The position numbers were made by a program, and so were the translations under genes. From contig MU069757.1 in assembly GCA_002284615.2 (NCBI GenBank), forward strand, positions 127,107-146,445: 19,339 nucleotides of DNA. The letters are read 5' to 3'. Source of the DNA: Dunaliella salina. Taxonomy: Eukaryota > Chlorophyta > Chlorophyceae > Chlamydomonadales > Dunaliellaceae. Below the pieces are notes generated by a model that worked only from the letters and a program-made list of their open reading frames with translations, had not been told where the DNA came from and did no database searches. The stretch's first letter is position 1. Every line of letters begins with the position of its first letter. Below, piece by piece: positions 1-7,905 of the stretch.

Positions 1-60
<60 letters not shown>
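1..60. repeat. (CA)n microsatellite at window start
   Basis: Thirty uninterrupted CA dinucleotides open the window and run straight into CATG repeats. The opposite end of the window is a (TG)n tract, so both ends may be assembly breaks at simple repeats. Confidence 0.97.
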
Positions 61-64
<4 letters not shown>

Positions 65-205
65 CATGCATGCATGCATGCACACGCATGCACTCATGCA
101 AAGTCGCACGCTCGGACACACTCATGCACACTCGCACACTCCGACACGCTCATGCACGCTCGCACGCACGCAAGCACGCACACGTGCATGCATGCACATG
201 ACAAT
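61..205. repeat. GCATG/CACGC-rich repeat with 28-bp minisatellite units
   Basis: The stretch begins with five CATG units (61-80). It then holds imperfect 28-bp units starting at 104 and 132 and a partial third at 160. Each unit begins TCGCAC and carries CTCATGCAC near its end. Open frames here (His/Thr/Ala-rich) are translations of the repeat and not genes. Confidence 0.8.
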
Positions 206-1771
206 GAACGCTGTGTGGCACCAGAAGGGCATGCATGGCAGGAGAGGCCTTCTGTTTAGGCACTTTCAACAACAATGCGCGAGTGCAAGTGCTCCCAGGA
301 TAGCCTAAGTAGCCTAAGTACATTGGAACTGAGGTGACTCAATAGAGATTGTTGTGCTCCAAATGCACTACCTGTCAGCCAAACTAACTGCAAATCATGA
401 GTTTTTTTTGCTTGTATGACCTGTCTTGGTGCATGCGTTAGATTTGTGAATAGGAGAGTAAGCCTGTGTGCATGTCGGGGCACATCAAAGTACCCATACC
501 CTGATGCACTGCAGCAAAGTGAGATGCTGTGCAGAAGGATATCTCGAGGTCCCCTTCCTTCCTATGACTCTGCAGGAGATTGTGGCAGATGTGCAGCGCA
601 TCCGGCAAGAGCGGGGGGTGCAACCGCAAACTGAGGCAAATCTGGCGACAGCTAAGAGGCAGTGAGGAGCAAGGGGGGACAACTGAGAGCTTCAGCTGAT
701 AAGAAAATCAATTTTGCCCATCAAAGGTTGAGTGCTGGTTATTTACAATGCATGCTTGACTCAGAATCGGACACATGTTGCCGTTTGCTGCTACTGCCCT
801 TGGGTTCTCTGAAGCCACAGTCCAGGATGCGCACATGCAAAATTTTGCTGGTTGAGTTGTGGATGCGTTCATGCAGCATGAGGAGCTGGTTTATAATTTT
901 CAGTGGTCCATTCACATTCACTAAGAATTCGAGGATTCAATCACAAGAAGTTTTTTTCCCAAAGTTTGCTCCAGCAGGGATGCTGCGGGATGAAACAGGA
1001 TGATACCAGTGTCTGAAATATATTCTATCAGGTGTCGTCGCGCCGTGGGATCTCGGGACTGATTTTTTCTTCGTTGCTTTCTCTTGTATCCACGCCTCCT
1101 GCATTTGTGAATGCAACATTTTTTGAACGTCCTCCACATCGCCACCAGTGCATATGAATGAGATAGCACGTTCATGTGAAGGAGCCGCTCGCAGTACAGA
1201 GTGAGGTAATTAGCCATCATTTGCATTGGTCACAATCACTTGTATGAAAGGCTTGGAGCGATTCCAACGGCAAAGGTCACAATGTTCGCTGTGACACCTG
1301 CCTCAAGAGACAGCCAAAAAAAAAAAGACAGCACAGGAGTCCCTCAGTGTCCACACTTTGAGGAGTCCCTGATACCTTGGAAACACCCTCTGCTAGGTCT
1401 ATTTAACCTAGGTGACAAGGGAAGGAGGCCTCTAGATTACTGAAGATCAGGCCGAGCAAATCTGTGCGACCTGCCCCCACCGGCTTTTAGCCTGCAGTCA
1501 AGCGTAAAGCGTTGTCTGAGATAGGGTAAGTGGAAGGAGAGGACCAGAAAATAATGACGCATGTTTCAATTGGAGGACGGACATGCAGGGGGGGTCAGCT
1601 GAGCATGTGCCCAAATATGCTCCTTTTCCACCTTTCAATTGGCCCAGCCACAGCCACTTCATCTGAGTAGGACATCGTAGGCTCTCGAGTCTAGCTGGCA
1701 TTACAAGGTAACAGAACATATGCTCAGAGTTGTACAAGTCGCCCTGTGTGCTTAGGTAAGGTTGCATTGTT
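206..1771. other. Unassigned region, no supported gene
   Basis: I find no recognisable protein, RNA gene or element end in these ~1.6 kb. Open frames on both strands are short (up to ~113 codons) and resemble no family I know. A poly(A)-like run lies at about 1317-1328. A small inverted repeat, CTAGGT / ACCTAG, sits at 1393-1411. The right part (about 1498-1771) is the left flank of the A1 insertion, and the same flank resumes at 2238. Confidence 0.6.
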
Positions 1772-1779
1772 ACATCTGA
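1772..1779. repeat. Target-site duplication, left of A1
   Basis: ACATCTGA occurs here, directly beside the T-rich tail of A1, and again at 2230-2237 beside its truncated 5' end. One more base on the left of each copy also agrees if a single mismatch is allowed. Confidence 0.7.
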
Positions 1780-2229
1780 AAGAAAAGGAAAAAAAGAAAA
1801 AGAAAAGTCTACACAAGCCAAAGGCCGCGTGCATTAAGGGGAGAACCCCTAACAAAAGTTAGAGGCCTCACGAGGGGGCCCTCAACTAAACTAAACAAAA
1901 CTAGCCTAGGAAAGAGCAAGAGACAAAACTAATGGGGATCCGGAGGATTGCTTGCCATGCCCCTGAGCGCTCAAACTCTCCTTCTTCATCCTCAGCCACC
2001 TCCACGGGCCCGGCAAACCCCCTCCCAGATGCCCCCTGAAAGCAAAGTGTATGTCTAGTGTTAATGTTGGTGGATAATCTTTGGATGGCATGGTCCCTAA
2101 GCTGGGATGCTAACGATTTAGCTTTTTGGTCAGGCCCAGATTTATATGAGGTGTACTTTTGTTTTCATTGTAAATCGTACCACCCACACCAATTAAGATG
2201 ATGTGCAAAGTCACTTCATTACTCCTGTA
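1780..2229 (-). mobile_element. 5'-truncated family A LINE copy A1
   Basis: Read on the minus strand, this copy holds the last part of the family A polyprotein and then its 3' UTR. The terminal stem-loop (1811-1830 on the plus strand) is followed by a (TTTTC)-type tail at 1780-1808. The coding remnant is homologous to 4785-5075 (-) and 12540-12861 (+). It ends in residues NPPDPH followed by a TAG stop at 1929-1931. Frameshifts break the frame. Family A copies A2, A4 and A5 carry the same sequence. The 8-bp flanking duplication fits insertion by target-primed reverse transcription. The copy is dead because only ~450 bp of the 3' end was copied. Confidence 0.85.
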
Positions 2230-2237
2230 ACATCTGA
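2230..2237. repeat. Target-site duplication, right of A1
   Basis: Second copy of ACATCTGA, at the junction where family A homology stops. It pairs with 1772-1779. Confidence 0.7.
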
Positions 2238-2793
2238 GTGGAGGCACGGAGGCCTGTAACCAGACCAGTCCCATTGGGCAAAATAGGCTACAGAGCTAGA
2301 AGCTCTGATACAGCATTTCATGCAAGCAGGCACGAACTTGGCCGATGGCCCTGTGTGCTCGGACAGACTGGGCATGGGGGAACATGCTGGAAAATGGCTG
2401 AAATCACCACAGATCACCAGCCACGTTCTTTTTTGCTCCATTCTTTTAGCAATGATTTTTATTACAAGGATTCGAGATCACTAAATAAACATCACCCAAT
2501 TTAATGCAGCAGGCGGTCAGATGTGGAGTTTTGGTATCGAAAGGTAGGGTTCCCGCAGTGAATTAAGCATGAGTCTTGTAACTTCAAACCAGGGGATCCT
2601 AGCTTTCAAGACTGCCACTCACAGGGAGCACGCAAAAAATAGGCAATCCTAGGCCTCAACTGGGCCCTTCTGGCAAATTTGGGGTAGGTAAATTTGAAGT
2701 TTATAGCATGCTGCTCATCCTGCATGTCAGCTTGAGAATACAAAATACATATCTCAGAGGAATGGTGTCATCCTAATCGGCTAGATCAACTTT
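2238..2793. other. Unassigned region between A1 and the tandem module
   Basis: The left part is the right flank of the A1 insertion. I see no element end, RNA gene or recognisable protein. Open frames are under ~90 codons and have no motif I recognise. Confidence 0.6.
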
Positions 2794-3155
2794 CAAAGTG
2801 TGGACACAAAGCCTGCATTGGGCTGCACTGCGGACAATGTATTTAGGTATACTGTATGGAATGGAAACTTTAAGGAATGGATTGAGGAAATTGAAAAAAT
2901 AAAAGCTTTCAGGTGCCTGAACATCTGCAGGGTAAAAAGAACTGTCAATTTGATTTTGTTCCTGAACGAATCAGTCTCTTCAAAGTGTGGACACTAAGCC
3001 TGAATTGGGCCGCGCTGCGGGCGATGTATTTTGTTACACTTGCATTCATAAAAGGGATTGAGAGGATTGAACAAATGAAAGCCCTCAGATGCTTGAACTT
3101 TTGCAGAGTAAAAAGAACTGTCAATTTGATGCAGTTCCTGAATGAATAGGTCTCA
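2794..3155 (+). pseudogene. Two tandem copies of an unknown ~58-residue coding module
   Basis: Unit 1 starts at 2794 and unit 2 at 2981; both begin CAAAGTGTGGACAC and are roughly three-quarters identical. Translated in the best frames, both read VWTxSLxWAALRxMY near the start and RCLNxCRVKRTVNL near the end, finishing with FLNE. Several differences in the second half are synonymous (for example AGG/AGA, CTG/TTG, GCT/GCC, AAC/AAT), which suggests the sequence was once translated. Unit 1 needs a frameshift in its middle, and unit 2 ends in a TAG stop just after FLNE. I do not recognise the protein. It abuts LINE fragment F and could be host exon duplication or part of another element. Confidence 0.45.
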
Positions 3156-3294
3156 CACTTCTTGCCACTTGCTGACACCAGACGAGCTTTTAAGGAGACA
3201 TCTTCGACTCTCATCAGCAAGATCGAGATCAGGCGCAAGGTGCTGCCATTACTACCACCCTGACCCGCCTGATCCACACTGACTTTCCCTTCGT

Positions 3295-3803
3295 CCGTGC
3301 AGTGACCCAACATTCTCATCATGGCTAGGCTTAAAACCCGCAGCTCAAGAAATCCAAACAGGATTAATAGAGTGACTTTGCACATCGTCTTAATTGGTGT
3401 AGCTGGCACCATTTACAATGATTATACAATCACACCTCTTATGAATCTGGGCCTTATTAAGGGAAAAAGTAACTCAATAGCATCCAGTCTTAGGGAACAT
3501 GCCATTCAACGACTAAACACTATATTGAACACTAGACACGTACTTGCTTTCAGAGGGCTTCTGGGAGGGGGTTTGCTGGGCACGCGGCGGCAGAGGACAG
3601 GAGAAGGAGAGTCCGGGCGTCCAGAGGCATGGCATGCAACCCTCCAGGTCCCCATTAGGTCTGATTCTGGCTCTCTCCTAGGCTAGGCTAGCTGTGGCTA
3701 GTGCAGGTTCTGAGGGCTTTCTGGTGAGGCCTCTAGCTCTCCAGTGAGAGGACCTTCCCTCAATGCACGTGGCTTGCGTAGACTTTTCTTTTCTTTTCTT
3801 TTC
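3295..3803 (+). mobile_element. 5'-truncated family A LINE copy A2
   Basis: Homology to family A begins near GTGCAGTGACCCAAC and runs through the C-terminal coding part, the 3' UTR and a clean (TTTTC)4 tail ending at 3803. The stem-loop before the tail is shortened (GCACGTGGCTTGCGTAG), so part of the usual inner stem is missing. The copy inserted about 13 bp after the stop codon of copy F. I see no clear target-site duplication. The true 5' joint may differ by several bases. Confidence 0.8.
3321..3658 (+). pseudogene. C-terminal end of family A polyprotein (A2)
   Basis: This frame continues the region after the endonuclease ExK motif of family A. It carries HIVLIGVAGTIYND and HAIQRL, both matched in A4 and A5. 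The conserved ending NPPGPH plus TAG lies at 3638-3658 but in a different frame from the upstream part, so at least one frameshift separates them. The catalytic part is absent, so the fragment cannot act alone. Confidence 0.7.
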
Positions 3804-3997
3804 ATGGAGGGAAACCAGGTGTGTTGGACCTAGTCATCCTCTTCTCGGAAAGAGCTCAGGAGTATTGAATTGATGTGGGAATGTTTCAACTGCCGTGTTA
3901 TTTTTCTCTCCCCTTCCCACTTTTAAATGAACGAAGGAAAAGCCTCGTTGGTGTGGTTGCATTAAGCTAGGCTGCAGCACTGCTGGCAGACATGGTC

Positions 3998-4216
3998 CTC
4001 ATTTCAAGGGTCTTCCCGGGGGGTGGGAGAGGTTGCTGGGCGTGCAACTGCAGAGAGCGAGTGAAGCCCCCAAAGTCCAGGCGTCCAGGAGCCATTCAGA
4101 ACCCCTTCACATCTCCGTTTGCTCTGTTTCTGGATCCCTCCTAGGCTTGTTGTGTCGAGTGTAAGTTTGAAGACCTCAGATAAGACTCGTCAGCTTGCTA
4201 GTCAGGAGACTTGACA
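3998..4216 (+). mobile_element. Degraded family A 3' UTR fragment without tail (A3)
   Basis: From about 3998 the sequence follows the end of family A on the plus strand: the GGGGGGTGGGAGAGGTTGCTGG stretch matches the coding end of A5 near 12763. TTTCTGGATCCCTCCTAGG and CAGCTTGCTAGT then match its 3' UTR near 12868 and 12945. The NPPDPH codons are decayed. Homology stops just before the expected CCTTAAT and stem-loop, where the oppositely oriented tail of A4 begins. The A4 insertion may have removed the original end. Confidence 0.6.
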
Positions 4217-4249
4217 TTCAAAAAAGAAAAAAAAAGAAAAGAAAAGTCT

Positions 4250-4269
4250 ACGCAAGCCAGAGGCCGCGT
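4250..4269 (-). ncRNA. 3'-terminal stem-loop of A4 RNA
   Basis: On the element sense strand the end reads ACGC, G, GCC, TCT, GGC, TT, GCGT. This makes a two-part stem with a three-base loop directly before AGAC and the (TTTTC)n tail. The same fold recurs in other family A copies, and an analogous one in family B. By analogy with LINEs whose reverse transcriptase recognises a 3' stem-loop, it is probably the cis element for reverse transcription. That role is inferred. Confidence 0.6.
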
Positions 4270-4271
4270 GC

Positions 4272-4662
4272 GTTTTTTATGTGAGAAAAAAAAAGACCTG
4301 AAAAAGGTTGCCAATAAAATCCTCTTTAATATGCAGTTGTGACCGGTGACTGAGCACCGACGAGTAACCGCAGGAGGAGCGGAAGGAGCGCAAGGGAGCT
4401 GGAGGCGATGTCTTTCATCGCCGGATGACGCAACGAAGGTTGCGTGAGTGGGTTGTGATTTTTTTTTGGAGTAATATGTAGGTTATATGCAAGCCGCAAA
4501 AAAGCGGCGCAAAGCGTGGGCAGCCAATCCTCAAAGGATGGCTGCACCCACGCTTTGCGTTTTCGAGTTGCGTTAGATTCACATGATGTGATGATGATGA
4601 TGAGAATTAAAAGATGGTGCGCCTAGCAGATGTTGAGGAGATTATTGGAGAGGGTTCCTTCT
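4272..4662. other. Hairpin-array insertion in the A4 3' UTR
   Basis: Compared with A5, about 390 bp are inserted between the CTTCCC and the ACGCGGCC stem of the 3' UTR. The insertion holds a run of stem-loops: 4344-4359 (stem 5, loop 6), 4404-4422 (stem 7, loop 5), 4428-4445 (stem 7, loop GAAG), 4493-4508 (stem 5, loop A6), a long near-perfect one at 4508-4559, and the palindrome CACATGATGTG at 4580-4590. A short GAT repeat follows to 4604. I see no target-site duplication and no box A/box B promoter. The minus strand has a 73-codon open frame of low credibility. Confidence 0.6.
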
Positions 4663-4784
4663 AGGGAAGATCCACTAACCAACAAGCTAGCAAGCTAGCA
4701 AGGTAGCAGTGGCCTCACCAGAAAGCCCTCAGAACCTACACTAGACACAGCTAGTCTAAGAGAGCCAGAAGCAGAAAAGCAGAA

Positions 4785-5468
4785 CTAGTGGGGACCTGGA
4801 GGGTTGCTGCTCGCCATGCCTCTGGATGCTCGGACTCTTCTTCTCCCATCCTCGGCCGCCGCGCATCCAGCAAACCCCCTCCCAGAAGCCCCCTGATAGC
4901 AAAGAGCGTGTCTAGTGTTGATGATAGTGGTTAACCTTTGAATGGCATGGTCCCTAATCTTGGCTGCTAGTGATCTTGCTTCTCGTTTGGTCAGGCCCAG
5001 ATTTATAAGGGGTCTAATTGTATACTCATTGTAAATGGTACCAGCCACACCAATTAAGGTGATGTGTGGAGTCACTTTGTCATTCCTGTTTGGATTTGGA
5101 GCTGCGGGTCTTCAGTCTGGTTGTGGTGTGAGAATGTTGGGTTACTGCACGTTCTAGAGTGATGAAGGGGTTTGTGTCGGGGCAGAATTTCAGTTCTTCG
5201 AGGTGGATGTCCCTGTCTTAAGGAGGGATCTTGGAAGGATCAAGGTGAGCTTGTCTGCCTGGAAGAGGGCGCACAAAGATAGCATCAGGGCGGGTATGGT
5301 GCCGGGCAGGGGAGCAAGTACCATTAGGGAAAACCCAGCCTGGAATTGCTCTTGATATGTTTTCAGGGATTCGTATGCCCTGATCCAGGAGCCTCTCGTT
5401 ACTGCAGCCATCCATACCAATAAAGGATGAGCAGCCATACTGGCCTTTACTGAGGGCTTTTTACACAA
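4785..5468 (-). pseudogene. Restriction-like endonuclease and C-terminus (A4)
   Basis: Reading the minus strand across frames gives TRPDAIFVRP at about 5260-5300, then HLEELKFC and PDTNP near 5180-5205, a C-terminal region with HITLIGVAGTIYNE and HAIQRL, and the ending SSNPPGPH with TAG at 4785-4787. RPD followed about 30 residues later by E-x-K fits the PD-(D/E)XK nuclease fold. LINEs of the R2 and Dualen type place such an enzyme just after a CCHC knuckle to nick target DNA. At least two frameshifts break the frame. Assignment to this nuclease fold is by motif only. Confidence 0.65.
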
Positions 5469-6523
5469 AGACTTAGGGTTGTATTGTGTCTGTTAATGTG
5501 CATCCCGCTCATTGTTGAGTTTGTACATCTGAGGAGTATATGGTCGATGTTGTCCATATCATAACATAGTGGGCATCTTCCATTATTGGAAGAGTTGAAT
5601 TTGAAGGCATGACTCTGATTGTACAGTGTATCCGTACAATACTTCATTATATTGGTTTGCTGTTTAAGGGTATTTTTTGCATTTTTCCAGAAGGAATTGC
5701 TGATCTCTTTGTTAGCAAGTTGTGAGATTGGATTGCGAGATTCAGTGTTTGCAATCGTGGCTGGTGCTAGGGCATCATTCAGTTTCTGCCATTTCTGGTA
5801 GTGGTGGCCAGAAGTGTCAGCAGAGCCAAGCTTGTGTTTCTGGTGCATGTGTGCTTTGAGTTTGTCGTTCAGGTTGGCGAGGTAGTGCATCGGGGAAGCG
5901 TGGGAGCGGTTTATGCCACCATGTCGTGAGGAAGAGGTCTTCAATGGAAACCAGTAAAAATTGTGGAAAGGGTCCCTGACTTCTGGAAATATAATGGCAA
6001 TGGTGTCTGAGAGGGCTGCGGTGCGAGCGCAAGCATCAGCTCCCTCATTTCCTATAATGCCAGAGTGGGCTTTGACTTTGTAGAAATGGATAGGGTGGGG
6101 GGAGTGCTCTACAATGGTTGATATTGCATGAATGAACTCTGTGTGTAGGTGATACCTCAAGCGCATCAGATTCAGGGTTTGCTTAAAAATTTGTGAGAGG
6201 CAGGATGCACTATTAATGGCAATTTGAGTTTGCTCGTGTTGAAGTGCCACAAGGATATCCACAAGTCCTGCTGTAGTGATGGTGTTGGTGGGCCCATGGC
6301 CATTAGGTTTTACGTGCAGTTTCAAGTGCTGGGAGGGTGAAGCTGTGTCCCTTCCCAGTTTGTGAACGCCTGAGCTGGAAAGTGGTGGGGAGTCATCATC
6401 TTTTTGTTTAATTACACTGCCGGTGGTGTAGGTGATTTCTCTCCAGTCCTTGATTTCAGGTGTGAACATTTTTTTGTAGTTATCAGGGATGAAGGCTGTC
6501 CTTGCCTGAAGGCACTTGTACAA
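5447..6523 (-). pseudogene. RNase H domain and CCHC zinc knuckle (A4)
   Basis: A 358-codon frame. The RNase H core is recognised by the C-terminal motif KAHSGIIGNEGADACAR (about residues 150-168), which keeps the last catalytic Asp. The other active-site positions look lost: TYTTGSV stands where TDGS is expected, TTAGLVDIL where AEL is expected, and AINSAS where TDS is expected. A conserved segment follows, then the knuckle CPLC-x7-H-x4-C and an RHN motif (about residues 314-346), which in R2-type LINEs comes just before the nuclease. The frame ends at a stop before the RPD motif. Copy A5 shares the Gly and Asn substitutions. RNase H would degrade the RNA of the RNA-DNA hybrid during integration. 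Confidence 0.8.
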
Positions 6524-6567
6524 GTGCTATACATGTGTTAACAGCTATAAATGTCGGGGGGAAGTGA

Positions 6568-7195
6568 TTAAAATTTATGTTTCCAAGTGTTTGATGGTAG
6601 GTATTGCTGGGCACGTGGTGGCGTTAGGTTTGCAGGATCCAGGGGTATCCAGTCAGCCGGAACATCTTGTTGGAGAAGGTCAAACCAATCTTTGTTGGCG
6701 CTATCTAGTGCTTCTCTGGCATTTGGGTTCCAGACAACGACAAGTTGCACAGGATATGAAGGTGGAGTGGGACTGAGTATGGCATCAAACCAGTGTTGTG
6801 GTGCCTGAAATTGGATGTTTCTGGCAGGGAATGTGGCAAGCACTTTTGCAAGGTGTAGGTATTGGGTAAGCCAGCTCATATAAGCATTACTGCTGAATCC
6901 TCTCCAGTGGGGCAGGAGCATGAAGCTTGCAACTGGACCTGTGGTTTGGGGGGAGGAGTGCACTGCATGTCGCAGGAGTTTAAACATTGTTTCATCATCA
7001 TGTCGGGGATGGCAGAAGGAGAAACCAGTGTAGCGCACAGAGAGAGCGTCTGTGTGCGCTCCAAAGACCTGGTGTCGGCAGTTTGTGCTGAATAAGATGT
7101 TGTAGGTCTCGCCAAATTCAAGGGGGTTGAAAAATCTCTCTGTCGAGACCCTGCACAATTTTTGCAGGGCTAATTGGATGTGGTGAGGTGTGATC
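6568..7195 (-). pseudogene. PCIF1-like methyltransferase-type domain (A4)
   Basis: An open frame of ~209 codons with RFFNPLEFGETYN, then QVFGAHTDAL, GFSFCHPRHDD, FMLLPHW and a C-terminal stretch rich in Trp and Pro. The order (NPL...Y, FG, a [NHC]PP-type turn, then a hydrophobic strand ending in P-x-W) resembles the PCIF1/CAPAM family, which methylates the cap-proximal adenosine at N6. The catalytic NPPF of that family reads HPRH here and HPPH in A5. It may be inactive, altered in substrate, or only a distant Rossmann relative. The domain sits between the PHD module and RNase H. B1 inserted at its N-terminal edge. The fold is inferred from memory and not tested. Confidence 0.5.
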
Positions 7196-7201
7196 AGCGT
7201 A
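7193..7201. repeat. 9-bp target-site duplication, left of B1
   Basis: ATCAGCGTA here and at 7307-7315 exactly bracket the B1 insertion. The uninterrupted order is confirmed in A5 at about 10425-10445, where the flanking codons are contiguous. Confidence 0.88.
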
Positions 7202-7306
7202 AGCAAAGAAAGAAAAGAAAAGCTACGTAGGCAGAGAAGCCCTCCCTACATCAGTTAAGGAAATGGGGCCACATAGGTGCGCAGACCGTATGACCCTCCC
7301 ACCACA
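7202..7306 (-). mobile_element. 105-bp family B LINE 3' end (B1) nested in A4
   Basis: On the minus strand the insert ends with CCTTAACTGATGTAGGGAG, a stem-loop (GTAGG-GAG / CTC-TG-CCTAC, plus-strand 7227-7249) and a TTTTC-type tail. It is flanked by a perfect 9-bp duplication. A5 lacks it, so the insertion happened after A4 and A5 diverged or after A4 inserted. The insert holds no coding sequence. Family B was therefore still mobile, or was mobilised, after A4 arrived. Confidence 0.9.
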
Positions 7307-7315
7307 ATCAGCGTA
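7307..7315. repeat. 9-bp target-site duplication, right of B1
   Basis: Second copy of ATCAGCGTA, pairing with 7193-7201. Confidence 0.88.
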
Positions 7316-7887
7316 TTAGAAGTGTGGAGCTTTTTGCACGTGGCTGAAAAAAAATTTTGGGGGGCCTTTTGACGAGAGAGCAGTCCCATAATTTCAGTTG
7401 CTGAATCCTGGACAAGTGGTTGAATGGTGGCATGTACGCCTGCCCTTTTGACTGCTTCATAGGCTTCGAGCAGGGTCACAAGCCTGTCTACAATGAGCAT
7501 GCCAACGCATTTGCCAGTGGCATTGTAAACACAGGCGCATTCAGTGGTGGTTACCTCTGGCATTTGTGCTGGCATGGTGGCCCCATCAGATGTGTCAGGG
7601 TGAAGAGGTTCCTTCATGAGACCAACACTTTTAATGATATTATCACATTGCCATGTTGGCATGATATCTTGGGGGTTGGGAGGTTGGAAGTCGAAGATGA
7701 CATTCTTGCAAATGGTGCAGCCGGTAGTTGAGAGCCACGTAGAGTCAGATAAGCTCTGAGGGTCGCTTTTGAAACCTTGCTTAATAAGATTGTCTAGGTT
7801 TATCTCATTGTCTAAGGAGTCTTTTCTTTGTTCCGATATTTCCTTCAGGTCAGAGGCTTGCGCATGAGCATTTAAGTCTGGATGCAT
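7307..7887 (-). pseudogene. Unknown domain between PHD finger and PCIF1-like domain (A4)
   Basis: A minus-strand frame of about 190 codons starting near MHPDLNAHAQ. It contains STTGCTICKN, DGATMPAQMPE, TECACVYNATGKCVG and VDRLVTLLEAYEAVK, and ends in TCKKLHTSNTLI at the B1 insertion point. The CVYNATGKCVG pattern (two Cys around a Gly turn) and the helix after it look like a real folded domain. I cannot name the family. The end of this domain is repeated in A5 from about 10312, which shows that it belongs to family A. Confidence 0.6.
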
Positions 7888-7905
7888 TTGTTATATATCA
7901 GCAGT

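Larger units (their letters stand above)
3156..3925 (+). mobile_element. Old family B LINE 3' end (copy F), split by A2
   Basis: The left part (about 3156-3294) encodes a C-terminal remnant with TRRAFKE, matching the TRRAIEK stretch of copy B3 at 15000-15299 (-). In another frame it ends HPDPPDPH with a TGA stop at 3280-3282. Family A copy A2 follows at 3295-3803. The rest of the F 3' UTR resumes at 3804: at about 3872 it reads AATTGATGTGGG, followed by ACTGCC and a T-rich tail with C, the family B 3' end seen at 7202-7306 and 14947-15000. F is therefore older than A2. Its terminal stem is poorly preserved. Confidence 0.6.

Noticed and set aside
62..308. His/Thr/Ala-rich open frames at the window start
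   Set aside because: They are direct translations of the CA, CATG and 28-bp repeats and have no independent support.
541..665. Possible last exon ending LATAKRQ with a splice-acceptor-like CTGTGCAG before it
   Set aside because: The protein-like stretch EIVADVQRIRQERG is short, has no family match I know, and no upstream exon could be linked.
662..1226. Open frames of 100-113 codons on both strands
   Set aside because: They overlap in opposite frames, lack motifs and have codon content like the surrounding non-coding sequence.
2465..2480. GGATTCGAGATCA, similar to a tRNA B box
   Set aside because: No matching A box or cloverleaf can be drawn upstream.
2945..3412. 155-codon minus-strand open frame
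   Set aside because: It is antisense to the tandem module, copy F and copy A2, so it is a shadow of coding remnants on the plus strand.
4326..4547. 73-codon minus-strand frame in the hairpin array
   Set aside because: The stems force complementary low-complexity codons. No start context or domain supports a protein.
4344..4604. Reading the hairpin array as a CRISPR array
   Set aside because: The stems differ in sequence and there is no repeated unit with regular spacers. The context is a eukaryotic LINE.
4560..4604. Hammerhead ribozyme remnant near the TGATGATGATGAG run
   Set aside because: The conserved core (CTGANGA with GAAA and the cleavage triplet between three helices) is not present.
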